Shown: positions 63,019 to 64,000 of the stretch, piece by piece
Layout of the letters: each line of letters starts with the position of its first letter
How positions within the stretch are numbered: the stretch's first letter is position 1
NCBI RefSeq assembly: GCF_009720365.1
Contig: NZ_ML769313.1
Span: 702,980-766,979, forward strand
DNA length: 64,000 nt
Reading direction: 5' to 3'
Origin: Catellatospora paridis
GTDB taxonomy: Bacteria; Actinomycetota; Actinomycetes; Mycobacteriales; Micromonosporaceae
Translations under genes and position numbers: made by a program
The notes under the pieces: model-generated
Told to the model about the DNA's origin: nothing
Seen by the model: only the letters and a program-made list of their open reading frames with translations
Databases searched by the model: none

Positions 63019-63906
63019 TCATGCCAGGCTCCGGGTGCGCAGGGTGAACAGGCCCTGGGGCCGCCACTGCAGGAACGCCACGATGGCGATGAACACGATC
63101 ACCTTGGCGACGCTGAGCGTGGTCAGGTATTCGACCATCGCCTGCAGCATGCCGAGCACGAAGGCCACGATCACGCTCCCCTTGAGCTGCCCGATGCCGC
63201 CGACCACGACGACGAGGAAGGCGTCGATGATGATGTTGGTGCCCATGGTCGGGCCGATCGGGCCGAGCAGGGTCAGCGCGACCCCGGCGACCCCGGCCAG
63301 GCTGGAGCCGATGAAGAAGGTGAGCCGGTCGACGCGCGCGGTGGGGATGCCGGAGACCGCGGCCAGGTCGCGGTTCTGCACCACGGCCCGGATGCGGCGG
63401 CCCAGCGGGGTGAACTTGAGCGCGGCGGTCAGTGCGGCGACGGCGAGCACGACCAGGCCGAGGATGAACAGGCGGCTGTTGGCGATGCTCAGGTCCGTGC
63501 CGAGTGAGGTGCTCTCGGTGAGGATGTCCGGGGCCTTGGTCTGCACGTTCGGCGCGCCGAAGATGTCGCGGGCGAGCTGTTGCAGCATCAGCGAGACGCC
63601 CCAGGTGACCAGCAGGGTGTCCAGCGGCCGGGTGTAGAGGCGGCGGATCAGCGCCCATTCCAGCAGCACGCCCATCGCGCCCGCGACGGCGAAGGCGATG
63701 GGCAGGGCGACGAGCAGCGACAGGCCCGCGTCGGTGATGGTCTGCTGCAGCACGTACGTGGTGTAGGCGCCGGCCATGATGAACTCGCCGTGCGCCATGT
63801 TGATGACGTTCATCTGGCCGAAGGTCAGGGCCAGTCCGAGCGCGATGAGCAGCAGCACCGCGCCGATGCTGACGCCGGTGAACAGCTGCCCGAGGATCAC
63901 TGTCAT
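63019..63906 (-). CDS. urtB: Urea ABC transporter permease UrtB
   Basis: A 295-residue LivH-like permease of about eight TM helices: LGLALTFGQMNVINMAHGEFIMAGAY, LYTRPLDTLLVTWGVSLMLQQ and AFLVVVVGGIGQLKGS are family marks. ATG 63906 is used; upstream sequence is low quality. It is the first urt gene visible, and the binding protein urtA would normally precede it outside the window. Confidence 0.94.
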   Translation of the reverse strand: MTVILGQLFTGVSIGAVLLLIALGLALTFGQMNVINMAHGEFIMAGAYTTYVLQQTITDAGLSLLVALPIAFAVAGAMGVLLEWALIRRLYTRPLDTLLVTWGVSLMLQQLARDIFGAPNVQTKAPDILTESTSLGTDLSIANSRLFILGLVVLAVAALTAALKFTPLGRRIRAVVQNRDLAAVSGIPTARVDRLTFFIGSSLAGVAGVALTLLGPIGPTMGTNIIIDAFLVVVVGGIGQLKGSVIVAFVLGMLQAMVEYLTTLSVAKVIVFIAIVAFLQWRPQGLFTLRTRSLA

Positions 63907-63914
63907 GCGTTGCC

Positions 63915-64000
63915 GCCTAGAGCTGGGACGGGGCGGTGGGGGGGGGCCCCGGGCGGGGCGCACCCCCCGGGGGGGGGAGGGGCGGCCGGGGGCCCCCGGG
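63915..64000. other. Low-complexity contig end
   Basis: From about 63930 the sequence is runs of G and C (up to nine in a row) with almost no A or T. It is unlike the coding DNA beside it and has no start site or gene. It is probably poor sequence at a contig edge, or a collapsed GC-rich region. Confidence 0.7.

Overview
The window is very GC-rich DNA (by eye well above 70 %) with strong third-position G/C bias, many GTG and TTG starts, 1-4 bp stop/start overlaps and SigE-type ECF sigma factors. The gene content (Spo0M-like protein, DUF574 methyltransferase, AbfB-bearing GH43 enzymes, EspC/EndoU-type polymorphic toxin) points to an actinobacterium, most likely of the Micromonosporaceae. It looks chromosomal. 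I saw no rRNA, tRNA, CRISPR array, transposase or prophage. The last 60 or so bases are a G/C homopolymer-rich smear that looks like a poor contig end.

Layout. 1-7.7 kb: the tail of a GH5 cellulase, a methyltransferase, an MMPL transporter divergent from a TetR regulator with an array of 23-bp-spaced palindromes between them, a muconolactone-isomerase-like protein, a nitronate monooxygenase and an EAL-DICT protein. 7.7-13 kb: a four-gene lipoprotein/adaptor/ABC operon facing a sigma factor plus membrane-protein operon across a mirror-symmetric double promoter. 13-20.4 kb: mixed metabolic and regulatory genes (Zn-dehydrogenase, BI-1 protein, Spo0M, MerR, cupin, pyrophosphatase, methyltransferase, XRE-cupin, Rrf2). 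20.4-24.4 kb: a complete sulfate ABC transporter operon with a long leader. 24.6-29.7 kb: a chloroperoxidase-like hydrolase with an ABM protein, then an XRE / ImmA-IrrE / multi-TM / MpaB-like cassette with two palindromic operator candidates. 29.7-31.6 kb: a short Rho paralogue behind a roughly 530-bp leader rich in hairpins.

31.6-36.5 kb: a three-gene arabinan/arabinoxylan-degrading GH43 operon under a LacI-type operator. 36.5-40.5 kb: a cytochrome P450, an internally deleted crotonase, and a four-gene YbaB / EspC-like / EndoU-toxin / MafI-type immunity operon. 40.7-51.6 kb: a second sigma factor with a membrane protein and a paralogous lipoprotein, a metallophosphoesterase, a secreted FAD oxidoreductase, two methyltransferases, a cytosolic AmiC-like binding protein next to a MarR regulator, and a D,D-carboxypeptidase. 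51.8-55.8 kb: secreted and unknown proteins, including a tandem duplicate pair and a protein that joins a sigma-region-2-like segment to a membrane anchor. 55.8-63.9 kb: one long minus-strand operon urtB-C-D-E-ureA-B-C-F-G-D, for urea import, hydrolysis and urease maturation. The urea-binding protein urtA would lie beyond the right edge, and no ureE is present.

The genes form separate functional islands: sulfur uptake, urea nitrogen uptake and hydrolysis, plant polysaccharide breakdown, inter-bacterial toxin delivery, and two extracytoplasmic-function sigma modules. The most unusual signals are regulatory DNA: the operator array at 3705-3835, the mirrored promoters at 11407-11514, and the structured region upstream of the short rho gene.
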